This document shows positions 1 through 9,131 of a DNA stretch of 64,000 nucleotides, piece by piece (position 1 is the stretch's first letter; every line of letters starts with the position of its first letter). A model generated the notes under the pieces. It searched no databases. It saw only the letters and a list, made by a program, of their open reading frames with translations, and was not told the DNA's origin. The translations under genes and the position numbers were made by a program. Origin of the DNA: Streptomyces catenulae (GTDB lineage Bacteria > Actinomycetota > Actinomycetes > Streptomycetales > Streptomycetaceae); NCBI RefSeq assembly GCF_000718015.1, contig NZ_JODY01000012.1, forward strand, positions 110,157 through 174,156, in the 5' to 3' direction.

Positions 1-23
1 AGCCGGGCCGCGGCGGGCGGGTG

Positions 24-794
24 TCAGCCACCCGCGCGGGGGTTGAGATGGGTGGTGAAGGAGAAGCGGTCGCCGCGGTAGAGGGAGCGCACCCGCTCCA
101 GGGGGCGGCCCGCGGTGTCCCGCGAGAAACGGTGGATCAGCAGCATCGGCAGCGCCCCCGGCGTCCCGATGAGCAGCGCCTCCCGCGGCGTGGCGAGCAC
201 CGTCTCCAGCCGCTCGTCGGCGTCCCCGAACCCGATGCCCACCTCGTCGTGGAGGTAGGCGTAGAACGACGAGTCGGGGACGAACGCGGTGTCCAGGTCC
301 GGGACCCGCGCCACCGCCACGTAGGTGCTCTCCAGCCCGACCCGCTCGTCGTCGGCGAGGAGCACCCGCTCCATGTGCCAGACCGGGTCCCCGGCGGTCA
401 GCCCGAGATCGACGGCGAGCACCGGCGGGCACGGGAAGCGGTCCAGCCCGATGAGCTGCCGCCCCGGGCGCCGCCCCTGGTCGCGGACGCCCTCGGTGTA
501 GCTGGCCAGCGAGAGCGGCTGCGCCAGCTTGGGACCGGCGACGACGGTGCCGCGCCCCAGCCGCCGCAGCCGTCCCTCCAGGATCAGCTCCCGCAGCGCC
601 TGCCGCAGCGTCTCCCGCGACACCTCGAACCGCTGCGCCAGATCCCGCTCGGCGGGCAGCGGCTCCCCCTCCCCCAACGTGTCGAGCAGCGCCGCGATGT
701 CGACCTTCGCCGCGTAGTACTTCGGTATACGGCCGTGCTCGGGGATACCGGACCGGACGGGCGCGCCAGGGTGCTGGACGTGGGGGGTGTTCAC
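24..794 (-). CDS. GntR/HutC-family transcriptional regulator, DasR-like
   Basis: About 256 residues with an N-terminal winged-helix domain (roughly residues 24-90, containing LPAERDLAQRFEVSRETLRQ) followed by a UTRA-type effector domain. The segment 'PKYYAAK' before the helix-turn-helix, the 'SYTEGVRDQGRRPGRQL' segment and the closing 'YRGDRFSFTT' resemble DasR, the GlcNAc-metabolism repressor, but I cannot separate an orthologue from a paralogue. I chose the GTG at 794 (NTPHVQH...), which gives a family-typical length; an upstream GTG at 833 would add 13 residues. No strong ribosome binding site supports either. A DNA-binding repressor responding to a phosphosugar or organic acid is likely. 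Confidence 0.85.
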   Translation of the reverse strand: MNTPHVQHPGAPVRSGIPEHGRIPKYYAAKVDIAALLDTLGEGEPLPAERDLAQRFEVSRETLRQALRELILEGRLRRLGRGTVVAGPKLAQPLSLASYTEGVRDQGRRPGRQLIGLDRFPCPPVLAVDLGLTAGDPVWHMERVLLADDERVGLESTYVAVARVPDLDTAFVPDSSFYAYLHDEVGIGFGDADERLETVLATPREALLIGTPGALPMLLIHRFSRDTAGRPLERVRSLYRGDRFSFTTHLNPRAGG

Positions 795-915
795 GGCGTG
801 AGTCTCGCACGGGGAGGCGGCGGGCCGCGGCACGGCGGGCGGGGCCGGTGACCGGGGCGCGGGACCCGTCCGCCCGGGCCGGTCGGTTCCGAACGCGGCC
901 GGTCCGGGCGGCAGT

Positions 916-1548
916 TCAGCCGCGCAGCCGCCGGGCCGCGGTCACCAGCCCGGCGCCGCCCACGAGGAGGACCACGGCGGCGAGGGCGAGCGTCGGCATC
1001 GGCCCCTGCCCGGCGTCGGCCAGCGCCTGCGGCCGGGCGGGACGGGCCCGGGGCGGGGCGGACGGCGCGGACGGCGCACCGGCGGCGGGCCGCTGCGCAC
1101 CGGCCGGTCCGGGGTGCCCGGCGGTGACGGTCCGGGGCGCGGTGTGCGGGTCCCGCTCCCCGGGGGCGGCGGCCGGGGGCCGGTCGGCGGGAGCCCGGTC
1201 GGCCGGTGCCGTGTGCGCCGGTACGCCGCCGGGTGGCGCCTCGGCCGCGTGCGCGGTGGCGCCGCCCGGGGCGACGCCGCAGGCGCAGGCCAGCAGGGAA
1301 CCGGCGAAGATCACGCGGAAGGTCGGGCCGGAGGTCCACCGGGCGGCGTCCGTTCCGCCTCCGGGGAGCCGGGAGAGCGCGGGGCGGGCGGTGGCGGCGG
1401 CCGTGTCTCCGGGCCCGGCCAGCGCGGGCGCGGCCAGTGCCGCGGGCCCGGTCCGCCCCGCGGGCCCGGTCGGTCGGGCCGGGGCGGCGGCGGGGGCCGG
1501 GGGCCGGGGCGTCCCCGTGGTCAGGGGCTGGGGCGGGTGCGTCGCCAT
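916..1548 (-). CDS. Pro/Ala-rich hypothetical membrane protein
   Basis: 210 residues starting at an ATG with an AAAGGAC ribosome binding site. I do not recognise a family. The first 75 residues are Ala/Pro/Gly-rich. A hydrophobic stretch at about 77-100 looks like an internal signal or anchor sequence. A long Pro/Ala-rich linker follows, and then a C-terminal hydrophobic segment (LALAAVVLLVGGAGLV) ending in a short basic tail (RRLRG). That pattern fits a protein held in the membrane at its C-terminus with an extracytoplasmic linker. There is no recognisable LPxTG or LAxTG motif before the last helix. Low sequence complexity makes any functional guess unsafe. Confidence 0.55.
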   Translation of the reverse strand: MATHPPQPLTTGTPRPPAPAAAPARPTGPAGRTGPAALAAPALAGPGDTAAATARPALSRLPGGGTDAARWTSGPTFRVIFAGSLLACACGVAPGGATAHAAEAPPGGVPAHTAPADRAPADRPPAAAPGERDPHTAPRTVTAGHPGPAGAQRPAAGAPSAPSAPPRARPARPQALADAGQGPMPTLALAAVVLLVGGAGLVTAARRLRG

Positions 1549-1794
1549 GGCGGTCCTTTGCTGCTCGCTGGCCGGGGCGCGCGGCGCCGCGGCCCCCGGC
1601 CCACCGCGTACCGCACGTGCCGGACCCTGCCACGGCCGACGGCCCCCGCCGGGAGGCCGGGCACCGGTGCACCCGACCGGCCGCGGGATACCGCCTGATC
1701 AGATGACTTTCCGCGCACCGGCCCGGCGCCGGTCGGCCGCCCCCGGCCGCACCCCGCCCGCCTCCGCCGCCCCCGCTGTTGCTTAAGTGGCTCC

Positions 1795-2922
1795 ATGCGC
1801 ACTCTCCCCGGCACCCCCGCTCCCCCGGCCCGCGACGGCGCCCCGCTCCGCGTCGGGCTGATCGGCTACGGACTGGCGGGCTCGGTGTTCCATGCGCCGC
1901 TGATCGCCGCCGCCCCGGACCTGGTGCTGGACACCGTCGCGACCCGCAGCGCCGAGCGGCAGGCGCAGGCCCATGCCGAGCATCCCGGGGTGCGGACCGT
2001 AGCGGGCCCCGAGGAGGTCCTCGCGCGCGCCGCTGAGCTGGATCTGATCGTCCTGGCGACGCCCAACAAAACGCATGCGGCGCTGGCCACCGCCGCGCTG
2101 GAGGCGGGGCTGCCGGTGGTGGTCGACAAGCCGCTCGCCGCGACCGCCGCCGAGGCCGACCGCCTCGACCGGCTCGCCGCCGACCGCGGGCTGCTGCTCT
2201 CCGTCTTCCAGAACCGCCGCTGGGACAACGACTTCCGCACCGTACGCAAGCTGCTGGACGAGGGGGCGTTCGGCGAGGTCCGGCGCTTCGAGTCGCGTTT
2301 CGAGCGGTGGCGGCCGCTCCCGAAGGGCGGCTGGCGCGAGTCCGGCGACCCGGCGGAGATCGGCGGCCTCCTCTACGACCTCGGCAGCCACCTCGTCGAC
2401 CAGGCGCTGACCCTCTTCGGGCCCGTCACCTCGGTCTACGCCGAGTCGGACGTCCGGCGGCCCGGCGCGGAGGCCGACGACGACACCTTCTTCGCGCTCA
2501 CCCATGCGAACGGGGTCCGCTCCCATCTGTGGGCGGGCGCGGCCGCCGCCCAACTGGGCCCCCGCTTCCGGGTGCTGGGCAGCGCGGCCGGTTATGTGAA
2601 GTACGGCCTCGACCCGCAGGAGGCGGCGCTGCGCGCGGGCGACCGGCCCGGCGCGGCGGACGCGTCCTGGGGCGTGGAGCCGGAGTCCGCGTGGGGCCGT
2701 CTGGGCGCCGGGGAGTCCCCGGTGACCGGCGGCGGTACGCCGGTGCCGACGCTGCCCGGTGCCTATCCGGCGTACTACTCGGCGGTGGCGCGGGCGCTGC
2801 GCGAGGGAGGCCGCCCGCCGGTGACGGCGGCGGAGGCAGCGGCGGCGCTGCGGGTGCTGGAGGCGGCGAAGCGGTCGGCGGCCGAGTCCCGTACGGTCCG
2901 GATCGCGCAGCCGGGGGCCTGA
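1795..2922 (+). CDS. Gfo/Idh/MocA-family oxidoreductase
   Basis: 375 residues. The N-terminal Rossmann fold binds NAD(P): the glycine-rich turn is GLIGYGLAGSVFHAPLI at about residues 20-36. The family lysine motif appears as VVDKPLA near residue 112. The C-terminal half is the alpha/beta substrate domain, with 'DLGSHLVDQAL' carrying the conserved Asp/His region. Members oxidise sugars, inositols or related alcohols; the substrate cannot be read from the sequence. It is monocistronic, transcribed away from the gene at 916-1548, and is followed by a strong terminator hairpin. The first 18 residues before the Rossmann fold are unusually long and Pro-rich, so a later start is possible. Confidence 0.9.
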   Translation: MRTLPGTPAPPARDGAPLRVGLIGYGLAGSVFHAPLIAAAPDLVLDTVATRSAERQAQAHAEHPGVRTVAGPEEVLARAAELDLIVLATPNKTHAALATAALEAGLPVVVDKPLAATAAEADRLDRLAADRGLLLSVFQNRRWDNDFRTVRKLLDEGAFGEVRRFESRFERWRPLPKGGWRESGDPAEIGGLLYDLGSHLVDQALTLFGPVTSVYAESDVRRPGAEADDDTFFALTHANGVRSHLWAGAAAAQLGPRFRVLGSAAGYVKYGLDPQEAALRAGDRPGAADASWGVEPESAWGRLGAGESPVTGGGTPVPTLPGAYPAYYSAVARALREGGRPPVTAAEAAAALRVLEAAKRSAAESRTVRIAQPGA

Positions 2923-2956
2923 GACGGGGCGTTGGGCGCCCCGGACGGGATGTGAC

Positions 2957-2988
2957 GGGGCCCCGGTCACCGTGGTGACCGGGGCCCC
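2957..2988 (+). terminator. Rho-independent-type terminator hairpin
   Basis: Perfect 14-bp inverted repeat (arms 2957-2970 and 2975-2988, starting GGGGCCCCGG) around a CGTG loop. It sits just downstream of the oxidoreductase stop and upstream of the 3' end of the convergent surface-protein gene. There is no long U tract, as is common in Streptomyces, so it may act in both directions. Confidence 0.8.
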
Positions 2989-3033
2989 TCAGAGGTGACG
3001 GCCGGACGTCGGGACGCCGGGCCGCCGGGTGGA

Positions 3034-4815
3034 TCAGTCGGTCCGGCGGTTGCGGAGGAGCAGGACGAGCGCCGCGCCGATGACCAGCGCGCCGATGGCG
3101 GAGCTGATCAGCCAGGGGTTGCTGAGCGCACCGCTGGCGGCCAGTTCGTCGTCGTTCCCGTGACCGTGGCCGTGGCCGTGGCCGTGGCCGCCGTCACCGT
3201 CACCGCCGCCGGGGCCGTGACCGTGACCGCCGTGCCCGTGGCCGTGGCCGCCCCCGTCGGAGCCGCCGTCGCCCCAGCCCCCGTCACTCCACGAGGCGCT
3301 CGGGTGGCCGGTGGGGTGCGTGGGGTGCCAGGTGGGCTCGGTCGGGTGGCCGGTGGGCTCGGTCGGCCACTCCGTCGGCTCGGTGGGGTAGCCGGTGGGC
3401 TCGGTGGGACGCCCGGTGGGGTGCGTCGGACGGCCGGTCGGCTCCGTGGGACGGACGGTCGGCCCGGTCGGACGCTCCGTCGGCTCCGTGGGGCGGACCG
3501 TCGGCCGGGTCGGTGACGGGGTCGGACGCGTCGGCGTCGCGGTCGGCCCCGTCGGGGTCGGGGTCGGACGGGTCGGGGTCGCCGTGGGCCCCGTCGGGGT
3601 GGGAGTCGGCCGGGTCGGCGTCGGGGTCGGCACGGTCGGGGTGACCGTCGGACCCGTCGGTGTCGGCGTCGGCACGGTCGGAGTGACCGTCGGACCCGTC
3701 GGCGTCGGGGTCGGCTCCGTAGGCGTCGGGGTCGGCGTCGTGGGCGACGGCGTCGGCGACGGGGTCACCGCGCAGTCCGGCAGATCGCCGGTGAACGGGT
3801 AGTTGTGGAACTCCGAGCCGCTGGTGCCGCGGTGGTCCAGGGAGCCCGCGGTGAAGAAGCGGCCGTTCATCCCGGGCACGGTGACCGTCGTCAGGCTCGA
3901 CGGGCGGCCGACCAGGACGGCGCCCTGGAACTGCGCGCTGCCCCGGAAGTGCACCGAGGTCGCGTCCGGGAAGTTCCACAGCAGCCGCTGGCGGATCCCG
4001 CGGGGCTGGAGGTCGTGGCCGATGTAGGTGCTGATGGTGCGGCTGGTGCCGAGCATGTTGACCAGGACGGTCGCACCGTCGGGGATGTTCTCGAAGACGA
4101 TGCCCTGGTCGCCGCCGTTGGCCGACGCGATGTCGAAGTCGACGTTGAAGACCTGGAGCCGGGAGGTCCCGTCGCCGCGGAAGCGCGTCTGGTAGCCCTC
4201 GTTGACGGCGGTGCCGGTCGCGGGGCGCGACGCCCCGTCGACGTAGGCGTAGCAGGAGCTGGACTCGGTCAGCTGGGGCCGCAGATTGCGGTACGGGTCG
4301 GCCGCCGCCGGGTCGTGGACGGCGCTGGGCAGGACGGTGCCGCTGAGCGTCCCGCCGTACTTGACCACCCCGGAGACGGCGCCCTCCTCGGCGAGGAGGC
4401 GCTGGCCGGGGGCGACCGTGACGTCGTGGCCGACGGTCAGGAAGTCCGAGCCGTCGGGCGGCGGGACCCGCGAACCGACGCCGACCACACCGACGTTGTA
4501 GACGCCCGAGCCGTTGGTCTTGTTCATGGCGAAGTTGCCGAGGGTGACGATCTTCCCTTCGGCCTCGGCCGCCGCGCCGCCGACGTGGTAGTTGCCGCCG
4601 ACGTAGATGTTGATGTTCTCGTCACGGCCCGCGATGGGTCCGTTGTTCGGATCTTCGTAGGAGCCGGGGCAGTCGCTGCCCAGGCAGGGGCCGAGGCCGC
4701 CCGGCAGGGGGTTGGCGAACACCACGGCGGCGCCGAGCCCCAGCAGTGCGGCGAGCGCCGTACCGACCAGGGCGGCCAGCGCCGCTCTCCACCATCTTTT
4801 CTGCTTTCCTGGCAT
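3034..4815 (-). CDS. Choice-of-anchor A family surface protein with Thr-Pro and Gly-His repeat stalk
   Basis: 593 residues from the ATG at 4815, an in-frame GTG at 4848 being the alternative. A basic start plus a hydrophobic signal ([20 protein letters not shown]) targets it for export. The next about 300 residues match the choice-of-anchor A domain as I recall it ([36 protein letters not shown]). Then comes a Thr/Pro repeat stalk of about 150 residues, a Gly/His-rich stretch with repeated GHGHGHG, and a C-terminal sorting-like signal: LAASG, a hydrophobic helix and a basic tail (RNRRTD). LAASG resembles the LAxTG motif of class E sortases but has Ser at the Thr position. A class E sortase lies at 9408-10217. 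Cell-wall display is inferred; the bound partner is unknown. Confidence 0.85.
   Translation of the reverse strand: MPGKQKRWWRAALAALVGTALAALLGLGAAVVFANPLPGGLGPCLGSDCPGSYEDPNNGPIAGRDENINIYVGGNYHVGGAAAEAEGKIVTLGNFAMNKTNGSGVYNVGVVGVGSRVPPPDGSDFLTVGHDVTVAPGQRLLAEEGAVSGVVKYGGTLSGTVLPSAVHDPAAADPYRNLRPQLTESSSCYAYVDGASRPATGTAVNEGYQTRFRGDGTSRLQVFNVDFDIASANGGDQGIVFENIPDGATVLVNMLGTSRTISTYIGHDLQPRGIRQRLLWNFPDATSVHFRGSAQFQGAVLVGRPSSLTTVTVPGMNGRFFTAGSLDHRGTSGSEFHNYPFTGDLPDCAVTPSPTPSPTTPTPTPTEPTPTPTGPTVTPTVPTPTPTGPTVTPTVPTPTPTRPTPTPTGPTATPTRPTPTPTGPTATPTRPTPSPTRPTVRPTEPTERPTGPTVRPTEPTGRPTHPTGRPTEPTGYPTEPTEWPTEPTGHPTEPTWHPTHPTGHPSASWSDGGWGDGGSDGGGHGHGHGGHGHGPGGGDGDGGHGHGHGHGHGNDDELAASGALSNPWLISSAIGALVIGAALVLLLRNRRTD
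3150..3288 (-). repeat. Gly-His-rich coding repeat (possible metal-binding tract)
   Basis: Encodes repeated GHG units interspersed with GGG and DGDGG, just before the C-terminal sorting-like helix. Dense histidines beside acidic Gly repeats could bind divalent metal at the cell surface; this is inference from composition only. Confidence 0.7.
3300..3765 (-). repeat. Thr-Pro coding tandem repeat (stalk of surface protein)
   Basis: Degenerate short tandem repeats encode [19 protein letters not shown] units on the minus strand, giving alternating GGTCGG/GGTGGG patterns on the plus strand. The units drift from TPTPT near the folded domain to PTEPTGxPTHPTG near the C-terminus. This is an in-frame coding repeat, not a CRISPR array. 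It probably spans the peptidoglycan layer. Confidence 0.85.
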
Positions 4816-5001
4816 GCCGGGCACTATGCGGAGGGCGCCCGCGCGCACCGGGGAGCGCCCGGGCGCGTCGCCGGAAAACCGACCGGCAGATGGGCCACCG
4901 GGGAGCCATCTGCCGTAGCGACGCGCCCGGGCACCGGTCCGCGAGGTGTCACCTCGTCGGCCGACGCACCGTCATATGAGCGGATGTCACCCGGTGGCCC
5001 G

Positions 5002-5859
5002 TCAGGCGTCCTTGAGCTGCTGGCGCTGGCGGCCCAGACCGTCGATCTCCAGCTCGACCACATCGCCCGCGCGCAGATACGGCTTGGGCTCCGGCTGCCC
5101 CATCGCCACGCCCGCCGGGGTGCCGGTGTTGATGACGTCGCCCGGGTACAGCGTCATGAAGTGGCTGACGTACCGGACCACCTCGGCCACCGGGAAGATC
5201 TGCTCGGCGGTGGTACCGCGCTGCCGCAGCTCACCGTTGACCCACAGCCGCAGCCCGAGCGCCTGCGGGTCGGGCACCTCGTCGGCGGTGACCAGCCAGG
5301 GGCCCAGCGGGTTGAAGGTCTCGCAGTTCTTGCCCTTGTCCCACTGGCCGCCCCGCTCGATCTGGAAGGCGCGTTCGGAGACGTCGTGGGCGACGGTGTA
5401 CCCGGCGACGGCGGCGCGCGCCGCGTCGTCGTCCGGGAGGTAGCGGGCGGTGCGGCCGATGACGACGGCGAGTTCGACCTCCCAGTCGGTCTTCTCGGCG
5501 CCGCGCGGCACCAGCACCGTGTCGTCGGGCCCGACGACCGTGTCCGGCGCCTTGAGGAAGACGATCGGCTCCGCGGGGACGGCGGCGCCGGTCTCCCGGG
5601 CGTGGTCGTGGTAGTTCAGCCCGATGCACACGACCTTGCCGATCCGGGCGACGGGCGGGCCGGTACGCAGCCCCACCGCGTCGAGGACGGGCAGCTCACC
5701 CGCGTCCGCGGCCGTACGGATACGGGCCAGCGCGGCGTCGTCCGCGAGCAGCGTCCCGTCGATGTCCGGCACCAGCCCGGACAGGTCGCGCAGCGTTCCG
5801 TCGGCGTCGCGCAGCGCCGGGCGTTCCGCCCCTGTGGTTCCGACACGCAGCAGCTTCAT
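5002..5859 (-). CDS. Fumarylacetoacetate hydrolase (FAH) family protein
   Basis: 285 residues from an ATG with a GGGAGT ribosome binding site. The FAH fold covers roughly residues 75-280. Metal-ligand motifs are visible: IGLNYHDHARETG, PIVFLKAPDTVVGPDD, DWEVELAVVIG and NTGTPAGVAMGQ. Members hydrolyse, isomerise or decarboxylate C-C bonds in aromatic or sugar-acid catabolism using Mg2+. An HPD gene for tyrosine breakdown lies in the same window at 52786-53934 but far away, so a direct role as the tyrosine-pathway FAH is not shown. This short (about 285 residue) form is usually a HpcE/acylpyruvase-like enzyme rather than classical FAH. Confidence 0.9.
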   Translation of the reverse strand: MKLLRVGTTGAERPALRDADGTLRDLSGLVPDIDGTLLADDAALARIRTAADAGELPVLDAVGLRTGPPVARIGKVVCIGLNYHDHARETGAAVPAEPIVFLKAPDTVVGPDDTVLVPRGAEKTDWEVELAVVIGRTARYLPDDDAARAAVAGYTVAHDVSERAFQIERGGQWDKGKNCETFNPLGPWLVTADEVPDPQALGLRLWVNGELRQRGTTAEQIFPVAEVVRYVSHFMTLYPGDVINTGTPAGVAMGQPEPKPYLRAGDVVELEIDGLGRQRQQLKDA

Positions 5860-6049
5860 CGGTCACTCCCGTGGTCGAAGGTCGGCCCGGAAGGGTCCTC
5901 CCGGGCCGGCCGATGGGGACGGCCATCGGGCAGTCGGGCGATCGTGCAGGAACCCCGCCCACTCCGCAAGACCCCCGTCCACGGGCTGGGACGCGGGGCC
6001 CAAAACCCCCGCTCCGGTACCCCGGGGCGAAGATTTCCGGCCGCCCCGC

Positions 6050-6820
6050 TCAGCTCCGGACCGCCACCGCCGCCGCCCGCGCGGCACCGTCCCGGCCCTT
6101 ACCGGACGCCTCGGCGGGCCGGTCCCGGTGGAGCAGGGCGCGTTCCACGGCGGTCCACGCGGTGGTGGTGACGACGTAGAGCGCGGCGGCGAGCGGCACC
6201 ACGGCGACGGTGATCAGCGTGGCGTACGAGAGCAGCGGGAGCACCTTGGTCAGGCCCGCGGCGCCCGGCATCGCGGGCGTCTCGCCCGCCGGTCGCCGGG
6301 CCGCGGCGGCCCGTGCCCGCCGCAGGTTCCAGGTGGCGACGGCGGTGACCAGCGCGAACAGCCCCAGGTAGACCAGCCCGTGCGGGCCGAACGGGCCGCC
6401 GTCGGCCAGCGCCTGCGCCCAGTGCCCGCCGAGCGGCGCACCGAGGAGGGTGTGGCCGAGCAGCCCGGAGCCGCCGGTGGAGAAGAGGTGGTACATCACG
6501 AAGAAGACGGGCAGCTGGAGCAGCGAGGGCAGGCATCCGGCGAGCGGGGAGGCGCCGGTGGTGGCGTACAGCTCGGTGGTGGCCCGGCGGAGCTTCTCCG
6601 GGTCGCCCTTGTGCTTCCGCTGGAGCGCGGTGAGCTGCGGGGCGAGCGCGGTGCGGGCCTTCTCGCCGCGGGCGGCGGCGCGGGCCAGCGGGTGCAGCGC
6701 GGCGCGGACCGCCAGCGTGCACAGGACGATGGCGGCGGCGGTGGCCGAGGCGCCGAAGAGCGGTTCGATCGCCTGCGCGCCGTGCGCCAGCAGATCGCCG
6801 AGCGGACCGAAAACGGACAT
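6050..6820 (-). CDS. Short YidC/Oxa1-family membrane protein insertase paralogue
   Basis: 256 residues from the ATG at 6820, with GGAGGG at the right distance upstream. It has the YidC core: TM1 with the conserved arginine (CTLAVRAALHPLARAA), the 'KGDPEKLRRATTELYATTGASPLAGCLPSLLQLPVFF' region split by a cytoplasmic hairpin, and further helices. It lacks the large periplasmic domain of proteobacterial YidC, as expected in Gram-positives. At about 256 residues it is much shorter than the usual Streptomyces YidC encoded near oriC, so I read it as a second, accessory insertase. It inserts or folds membrane proteins. The DUF6412-like gene lies just upstream on the same strand. Confidence 0.9.
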   Translation of the reverse strand: MSVFGPLGDLLAHGAQAIEPLFGASATAAAIVLCTLAVRAALHPLARAAARGEKARTALAPQLTALQRKHKGDPEKLRRATTELYATTGASPLAGCLPSLLQLPVFFVMYHLFSTGGSGLLGHTLLGAPLGGHWAQALADGGPFGPHGLVYLGLFALVTAVATWNLRRARAAAARRPAGETPAMPGAAGLTKVLPLLSYATLITVAVVPLAAALYVVTTTAWTAVERALLHRDRPAEASGKGRDGAARAAAVAVRS

Positions 6821-7089
6821 GGATGAGCCCTCCACGGGTCTCGTCGTGCCGGGATGAGGAAGCGGCGTGACGGGCCGTGCGGGACGCGGATGCCGTGACC
6901 GGACCACCGGACCGGCCGCCCTGGGTCCCGTGGGGCCGGGCGGTGCGGTGTGGTGGGCGCCCGGACCTCCGCGGTGCGGGGCCCCGGCGGGCTCCCCCGT
7001 GACGGGGGCGGGCCCTGGGTACGGCGCCGCTGCGGGCTCCCGGATACGGGGCCCGGCGGGCGGGTGCGGGCGGCTGGCCCGCGGTGCGT

Positions 7090-7404
7090 CTACGCGGCCG
7101 TCGGGAGGGCGCGGCCGGGTGCCCGGGGCCGCGGACGGCCCGCGGCGTCCGGATCGCGTTGCGGCAGGAAGGCGGTGCGCCGTTCACGGTCCCGGATCGC
7201 GGTACGGACCCGGCCCGGCGGCATCGGTCGGGCGGCCCCGGCGAGGAGTCCGAGCAGGAACGCCCGGCACAGCAGCAGCATGGCGCCGGTGGTCGCGGCG
7301 GCGGTGAGCGCCGTCGCCGGTCCGCTCTCGGCCAGCAGCAGACCGACGAGGAGGAGCGCCAGGGCCGAGGTGTGGAGCCGCCAGAGTTCGGCGATGCGGG
7401 ACAT
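7090..7404 (-). CDS. Small membrane protein, DUF6412-like
   Basis: 104 residues starting at the ATG at 7404, where a GAGGAGG ribosome binding site sits at good spacing; a GTG-type start 15 bases upstream is less likely. Two hydrophobic segments (LALLLVGLLLAES and a second near GAMLLLCRAFLLGLLAG) are followed by a basic Arg/Pro-rich cytoplasmic tail. From memory, a small DUF6412 protein is a usual neighbour of the short YidC in Streptomyces, and the arrangement here is the same: same strand, directly upstream of the insertase. It may assist or be a client of the insertase; no biochemical role is known to me. Confidence 0.65.
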   Translation of the reverse strand: MSRIAELWRLHTSALALLLVGLLLAESGPATALTAAATTGAMLLLCRAFLLGLLAGAARPMPPGRVRTAIRDRERRTAFLPQRDPDAAGRPRPRAPGRALPTAA

Positions 7405-7512
7405 CGGGCGCCTCCTCACGGCGGTCGGTGCGCCGGGCGGACCCGGCGCGGCCCGCGCCCGTACGGGGCGGGGCCTGTCGTGGCGTCAAGGGTAACCACG
7501 GTGCGCGCGGTT

Positions 7513-7556
7513 CCGGGAGCGGGTGGGCAAAACGCCTGCTCCGCCCACCGCTCCGG
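7513..7556 (-). terminator. Terminator hairpin after the solute symporter
   Basis: Imperfect inverted repeat (CCGGGAGCGGGTGGGC at 7513-7528 against GCCCACCGCTCCGG ending at 7556, one bulged G) directly downstream of the symporter stop codon on the minus strand, with a TTTT on that strand within the loop. It is the expected end of the DUF3311-symporter transcript. Confidence 0.6.
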
Positions 7557-9131
7557 TCAGTTCGCGCTGTCCGCCGCGCCCACCGCGACGGCCCGGTCCC
7601 CCTCGGTCAGCCGCGGGAACTCGTCGTCCACGGCCAGCACCTCCGTGTCCGGCCGGGCGTCGCGTGCGCGCGGTCCGAAGCGGGTGACGGCGAGGGCGAC
7701 CGCGACGTTCAGGGCCAGCGCGAGCAGCCCCGCGTTGACGCCCCACAGCGGGTCGTGGCCGCTGAAGACCGCCGCGCAGACGAGGGCGATCCCGGCCACC
7801 GCCCCGGCGACCGCCGCCTGCCAGGTGAAGCGCCGCCACACCAACCCCAGCAGCAGCATCGGCACCAGTTGGGCCATCCCCTCGTACGAGATGAGGGAGA
7901 GCCGGACGAGGGTCTGCGGGGCGAAGTAGGTCAGCAGCAGCGCGAGGGTTCCGGCGGCGACCACGACAAGCTGCGACCAGCGTTTCTGCCGCTGCCCGGC
8001 CGCACCGTCGACCGGCTCCCCCGGACCGGCGCCCGCCCCGGACCGGGCGCCGAACACGCTGCGGCCCCACATCGTGCCGATGACCAGCATGAACACCGCC
8101 ATCGGGACGATCGAGGAGAGCGCCGCGGCCACCCCGATCACCCCGACCGCCCACGCCGGGAGGGAGTCCGTGACCAGCTTGAACAGCGCCAGGTCGGACT
8201 GGGTGCCGGTCAGCCCCGGCACCACGAAGAGCGCCGCCATGCCGAGCGCCACCGGCACGAACAGCAGCACGTTGTACGCGGGCAGATAGACGGCGTTGCG
8301 GCGCAGGGTGTCGGCGCTGCGGGCGCCGAGGTATCCGGCGACCGTCGTCGGGAAGATCACCACGGTCAGCGAGTTGACGACGGTGGTCGAGATGAACCAG
8401 CCCTGGCCCAGACCGCCGGACTCGTGCCCGGGGAACGTCAGCCACTGCGGTTTCTCGGCGACCACCCGGTCGAGGAAGGCGCCGTAGCCGTCGAAGTAGT
8501 GCAGCGGCACATAGACGACGAGGAAGCCGAGGGTGGCGATGACCAGCACGTCCTTGAGGACGGAGACCCAGGCGCTGCCGCGCAGCCCGCTGACCACGAC
8601 GAAGGTGGTGGTCAGCGCGAAGCCGAGGAAGTACGCCCAGTTGAGGCTGATCGCGCCGTAGGAGATCGTCGAGACGACGACGCCCATGCCGGTGATCTGG
8701 AGCTGGATGTACGGCAGCAGACAGACGGTGGCGAAGAGAGCGACGGCGGTGCCCAGCCAGGGGCGTCCGTAGCGGTGCGCGACGATGTCGGTGATGCCGA
8801 CCAGCCCGTGGCGGCGCGCGTACGCCCAGAGCATCGGGCCGACGACATAGCCCAGGGCGTAGCCGCAGGACATGTAGGCGATGACGTAGAGGACCGGGGC
8901 GCCGAAGCGGTAGCCCCACCCGGCGGCGCCGAGATAGCTGAAGCTGGTGTAGCTCTCACCGGCCATCAGCACCCAGATGAAGACGGTGCCCAGGCTGCGG
9001 CCGCCGACCGACCACTCGGCGAGCCCGCGCTCCCGGCGTCCGCCGCGGCGGGCGCGGACCGCCAGCAGGCCCAGCGCGAGGGTCAGCGCCATGAAGACGG
9101 CGAAGACGGAGGTGGCGACGGTCGCCTTCAT
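7557..9131 (-). CDS. Sodium:solute symporter (SSS family)
   Basis: 524 residues with about 12-13 hydrophobic segments and the SSS fold. The N-terminal 'EWSVGGRSLGTVFIWVLMAGE' matches the family signature region just after TM1, and SYLGAAGWGYRFG follows. It would couple Na+ entry to uptake of a carboxylate or other small solute at the plasma membrane. The start ATG overlaps the stop of the upstream DUF3311 gene by ATGA, so the two are translationally coupled. Across actinobacteria a DUF3311 protein commonly accompanies a MctP-like monocarboxylate symporter, which favours a pyruvate, lactate or acetate-type substrate; that is inference. Confidence 0.92.
   Translation of the reverse strand: MKATVATSVFAVFMALTLALGLLAVRARRGGRRERGLAEWSVGGRSLGTVFIWVLMAGESYTSFSYLGAAGWGYRFGAPVLYVIAYMSCGYALGYVVGPMLWAYARRHGLVGITDIVAHRYGRPWLGTAVALFATVCLLPYIQLQITGMGVVVSTISYGAISLNWAYFLGFALTTTFVVVSGLRGSAWVSVLKDVLVIATLGFLVVYVPLHYFDGYGAFLDRVVAEKPQWLTFPGHESGGLGQGWFISTTVVNSLTVVIFPTTVAGYLGARSADTLRRNAVYLPAYNVLLFVPVALGMAALFVVPGLTGTQSDLALFKLVTDSLPAWAVGVIGVAAALSSIVPMAVFMLVIGTMWGRSVFGARSGAGAGPGEPVDGAAGQRQKRWSQLVVVAAGTLALLLTYFAPQTLVRLSLISYEGMAQLVPMLLLGLVWRRFTWQAAVAGAVAGIALVCAAVFSGHDPLWGVNAGLLALALNVAVALAVTRFGPRARDARPDTEVLAVDDEFPRLTEGDRAVAVGAADSAN

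Noticed and set aside
721..760. GGTATAC...GGATACCG dyad near the start of the GntR gene as an autoregulatory operator
   Set aside because: It lies inside the coding region and is explained by the repeated Gly/Arg-Ile-Pro codons; arms are imperfect.
3300..3765. CRISPR-like periodicity
   Set aside because: The repeats are degenerate, lack unique spacers, and encode an in-frame Thr-Pro stalk.
5993..6012. Weak hairpin GCGGGG...CCCCGC as YidC terminator
   Set aside because: Only six-base arms in GC-rich DNA; such pairs are frequent by chance here.
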